This document shows, piece by piece, positions 23,879 to 31,377 of a stretch of 31,377 nt of DNA. Origin of the DNA: Clostridiales bacterium UBA3953 (GTDB taxonomy: Bacteria > Bacillota > Clostridia > Oscillospirales > CAG-272); the NCBI GenBank assembly GCA_002385415.1, contig DGDL01000055.1, positions 1 to 31,377 on the forward strand, given 5' to 3'. Each line of letters begins with the position of its first letter. Positions within the stretch are counted from its first letter, which is position 1. The position numbers were made by a program, and so were the translations under genes. The notes under the pieces are model-generated. The model was given only the letters and a program-made list of their open reading frames with translations, had not been told where the DNA came from and searched no databases.

Positions 23879-23958
23879 TTGAAAAATTTACAGAAAGGGA
23901 AAGGCAAAGACGCGACGGATGCCGGGCTGACCAATGACGCGGGCCGGCGCGTCTTTGC

Positions 23959-23962
<4 letters not shown>
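23879..23962 (+). CDS. Possible 27-codon linker gene between rpoB and rpoC
   Basis: TTG 23879 opens a 27-codon frame (MKNLQKGKGK at the start, GRRVFA at the end) stopping at TGA 23960-23962. AGGAG at 23866-23870, overlapping the rpoB stop, lies 8 bases before the TTG, an ideal spacing. The stop overlaps the rpoC start as ATGA (23959-23962). rpoC itself has no ribosome binding site near its start, so this short frame could deliver ribosomes to rpoC by termination-reinitiation. It is in the same frame as rpoB, so UGA read-through would append it to RpoB through GEAG. An 11-bp hairpin (23904-23914 with 23948-23958) lies inside it. Whether the peptide itself has a role is unknown. Confidence 0.5.
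23904..23958 (+). other. Hairpin ending at the rpoC start codon
   Basis: GCAAAGACGCG (23904-23914) and CGCGTCTTTGC (23948-23958) are perfect inverted repeats, with an inner GCCGG/CCGGC pairing. The 3' arm ends on the base before the rpoC ATG. If folded it would block or bridge initiation; a purine-rich AAAGGGAAAGG sits just 5' of the stem. Confidence 0.75.
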
Positions 23963-27696
<3,734 letters not shown>

Positions 27697-27716
27697 TATA
27701 TAATCCAAAAAATAAA

Positions 27717-27747
27717 GGGGGAGCTTCCTCCCGCCGGAAGCTCCCCC
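27717..27747. other. Strong stem-loop after rpoC, T-tract only on the minus strand
   Basis: A perfect 12-bp stem GGGGGAGCTTCC (27717-27728) with GGAAGCTCCCCC (27736-27747), 7-base loop. On the plus strand it is preceded by A-rich sequence and followed by TGGTAGATAAAAA, with no T-run. It may be a weak terminator, an RNA 3'-end stabiliser or a pause site for rpoBC mRNA. Confidence 0.7.
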
Positions 27748-27874
27748 TGGTAGATAAAAACAAAGGTACCCACTGCAGCAATGGCCGGTGCGTGGCATAT
27801 CACCGCAAACGCTTTGCATCGGTTTGATATGCGTTGTGCGCTTTGCTGAATTTTTCACTTGTTTTTCATAACCC
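27748..27874. other. Non-coding spacer between rpoC and the rpsL promoter
   Basis: No reading frame with a ribosome binding site is present. GCATATC near 27798 can pair with GATATGC near 27830 in a loose hairpin. The L7Ae-like ribosomal protein gene (ybxF/rplGB) that often separates rpoC and rpsL in Bacillota is absent. Confidence 0.5.
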
Positions 27875-27904
27875 TTGACAAAATCTTTGTTGTGGTGGTA
27901 TACT
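27875..27904 (+). promoter_or_regulatory. Sigma-A promoter of rpsL
   Basis: TTGACA (27875-27880), 18-base spacer, TATACT (27899-27904). It gives a leader of ~145 bases before rpsL. Confidence 0.8.
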
Positions 27905-28058
27905 ATGTTGTATTTTCATGCGAGATACGTGTTGTTTTTCATGGCAAAATTTACAAACTTGGCTTTTTATAAGTCAAATTTGAAGTTTGCCTGAATTTGA
28001 CCGGCCTCCATGGGAAATATATATTTATATTATAAATTTTCGAAGAAGGAGGAATGAC

Positions 28059-28469
28059 ATGCCAACCTTTAACCAGCTCGTTAGACACGGACGGCAGAGA
28101 AAGGTCTACAAGTCGAAGTCTCCGCTGCTGCAGAGAGGTCTCAACAAGCTGACCAACAGGCCGTACTATCAGAGCTCTCCTCAAAAGCGCGGTGTCTGCA
28201 CGCAGGTTGCTACAAGGTCTCCCAAAAAGCCTAACTCTGCGTTGCGGAAATTCGCGAAGGTCAGGTTGACGAACGAGCTCGAGGCGATAGCATATATCCC
28301 CGGCGAAGGTCACAACCTGCAGGAACACTCGGTAGTACTTATCCGGGGCGGCAGAGTCCGCGACCTGCCCGGTGTGCGCTATCACATTATTCGCGGCGCA
28401 CTTGACACCGCTGCCGTTGCCGGCCGCAAACAGGGCCGTTCCAAATACGGTGCAAAGGCCGAAAAGTAA
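28059..28469 (+). CDS. rpsL: 30S ribosomal protein S12 (uS12)
   Basis: A 136-residue uS12, decoding-centre protein of the 30S subunit. The conserved MPTFNQLVRHGR start, SPKKPNSALRK loop (K56/K57), GEGHNLQEHSVVLIRGGRV and DLPGVRYHIIRGALDT are present. At the position equivalent to E. coli Lys87 (Lys88 with Met) the residue is Arg101, codon CGC at 28359-28361. Lys-to-Arg here is a classical streptomycin-resistance substitution. AAGGAGG at 28046-28052 fixes the ATG at 28059; the open frame extends 24 codons upstream but without support. The gene has its own promoter and is followed by a 152-base gap to rpsG. Confidence 0.98.
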   Translation: MPTFNQLVRHGRQRKVYKSKSPLLQRGLNKLTNRPYYQSSPQKRGVCTQVATRSPKKPNSALRKFAKVRLTNELEAIAYIPGEGHNLQEHSVVLIRGGRVRDLPGVRYHIIRGALDTAAVAGRKQGRSKYGAKAEK

Positions 28470-28500
28470 AAAAACATTTGAATTTTTCATCATTGTCACG

Positions 28501-28529
28501 TTGCGGTTAACGAAGATTTATAATATAAT
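28501..28529 (+). promoter_or_regulatory. Probable promoter of rpsG-fusA
   Basis: TTGCGG (28501-28506), 17 bases, TATAAT (28524-28529); a second TATAAT overlaps at 28519-28524. A 6-bp hairpin (CGAAAC-TTAG-GTTTCG) lies downstream before the rpsG ribosome binding site. Confidence 0.5.
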
Positions 28530-28621
28530 TTATATATCAACCTGTTAACCTCTCCGTGCGCAACGAAACTTAGGTTTCGAGTACCTGTGATAACATTTTT
28601 ATAATGAAGGAGGGAAGACCA

Positions 28622-29092
28622 GTGCCGAGAAGAGGTAAGGTACCTAAGAGAGACGTTCTGCCGGATCCGGTATACAACTCAAAGCTGGTTACGAAGCTCA
28701 TCAACAATATAATGTATGATGGCAAAAAAGGCATTGCACAGAAAATAGTATACCAAGCCTTTGAAATTGTCCAGCAGAAGACAGGCAAGGACCCGCTCGA
28801 GGCGTTTAACGCCGCTCTTGAGAACATCATGCCTGTGTTCGAGGTAAAGGCAAGACGTGTGGGCGGTTCCACATATCAGGTACCCATGGAAGTCCGGCCG
28901 GAGCGCCGATTGACGCTTGGTCTGCGCTGGCTGCGCACATACTCGCGACTCCGCAGTGAACGCACCATGGCCGAGAAACTCGCAGCCGAAATAATCGACG
29001 CTATTAACAACACCGGCGGCGCAGTTAGAAGAAAAGAAGAAACCCATAGAATGGCAGAATCCAACAAGGCTTTTGCTCACTATAGGTATTAA
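28622..29092 (+). CDS. rpsG: 30S ribosomal protein S7 (uS7)
   Basis: A 156-residue uS7, identical in length to most bacterial S7, which nucleates 30S head assembly on 16S rRNA. It begins PRRGKVPKRDVLPDPVYNSKLVTKLIN and ends MAESNKAFAHYRY, with VKARRVGGSTYQVPMEVRPERR in the middle. The start is GTG 28622; GGAGG at 28609-28613 lies 8 bases upstream. An ATG at 28604 in the same frame would place the ribosome binding site inside the coding region and is rejected. fusA follows after 126 bases. Confidence 0.97.
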   Translation: MPRRGKVPKRDVLPDPVYNSKLVTKLINNIMYDGKKGIAQKIVYQAFEIVQQKTGKDPLEAFNAALENIMPVFEVKARRVGGSTYQVPMEVRPERRLTLGLRWLRTYSRLRSERTMAEKLAAEIIDAINNTGGAVRRKEETHRMAESNKAFAHYRY

Positions 29093-29102
29093 TTCTGATA
29101 AT

Positions 29103-29131
29103 TTGATAAAATTAATAAATACAAATATAGA
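29103..29131 (+). promoter_or_regulatory. Weak candidate promoter before fusA
   Basis: TTGATA (29103-29108), 17 bases, TATAGA (29126-29131) in a very AT-rich stretch just after rpsG. A following imperfect stem (TTCCC...GGGAA, ~29142-29185, with inner GGGCA-TT-TGCCC) precedes the fusA ribosome binding site. Base composition alone could produce the match. Confidence 0.3.
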
Positions 29132-29218
29132 GTAATAGAAGCATTTCCCCTATCGGACAGGGCATTTGCCCGGCCGACGGGAAGTTTTGGCTGTATAGAA
29201 TAAGGAGAAGAAATATTA

Positions 29219-31303
<2,085 letters not shown>

Positions 31304-31338
31304 ATTATCATATATAAATAAATACGGAGGAAATTAAA

Positions 31339-31377
31339 ATGGCAAAGGCACGTTTTGAAAGAACTAAGCCTCACGTT
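31339..31377 (+). CDS. tuf: Elongation factor Tu, N-terminus only (truncated by window end)
   Basis: The first 13 codons, MAKARFERTKPHV, match the EF-Tu N-terminus, preceded by CGGAGG at 31325-31330 with 8-base spacing. The position after fusA is that of tuf in the str operon. The contig ends here. Confidence 0.93.
   Translation, partial: MAKARFERTKPHV

Overview
The window reads as core chromosome of a motile, flagellated member of the Clostridia (Bacillota), most likely a contig from a short-read or metagenomic assembly. Evidence for the lineage is the T-box leader, strong AGGAGG-type ribosome binding sites, consensus sigma-A promoters, a sigma-D (sigma-28)-like promoter before fliD, and the Bacillota-like sequences of RpoB, RpoC, S12, S7 and EF-G. 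Bases 1-19 are exactly the Tn5/Nextera mosaic end, so the left edge is a library artefact. The right edge falls 13 codons into tuf, a gene often duplicated, which is a common place for an assembly to break.

Layout, left to right. (1) 20-12772, plus strand: a motility and chemotaxis block. It holds the flagellin 3' end, a 577-base non-coding stretch, cheY-cheA-cheW-MCP-cheR-cheB, then fliD-fliS-(FlgN/FliT-like) and motA-motB. Together these encode a receptor, the CheA/CheW kinase core, its response regulator, the methylation/demethylation adaptation pair, the filament cap with its chaperones, and the stator. (2) 12945-14128, minus strand: three overlapping or abutting genes for small proteins I do not recognise, converging on motB across a bidirectional terminator. 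(3) 14234-15977, plus: a YfcE/MJ0936-type phosphoesterase and an S1-domain RNA-binding protein. (4) 16177-19118, plus: a consensus promoter, a full T-box riboswitch, an AMP-forming acyl-CoA synthetase and a TIM-barrel isomerase/epimerase. (5) 19249-19521, minus: rpsT. (6) 19650-31377, plus: rpoB, rpoC, rpsL, rpsG, fusA and tuf, with separate promoters in several gaps and a long structured leader before rpoB.

I found no tRNA, rRNA, insertion sequence, CRISPR array, prophage or defence system. The signals most worth following are regulatory. First, a tRNA-sensing T-box (specifier best read as Leu CUC) controls a fatty/short-chain acyl-CoA ligase rather than a tRNA synthetase or a classical amino-acid gene. 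Second, a 27-codon reading frame sits between rpoB and rpoC; it has a strong ribosome binding site and its stop overlaps the rpoC start, while rpoC lacks a ribosome binding site of its own. Further points are an elaborate rpoB leader with a perfect 24-bp tandem duplication, and ribosomal protein S12 carrying Arg at the classical streptomycin-resistance Lys position.
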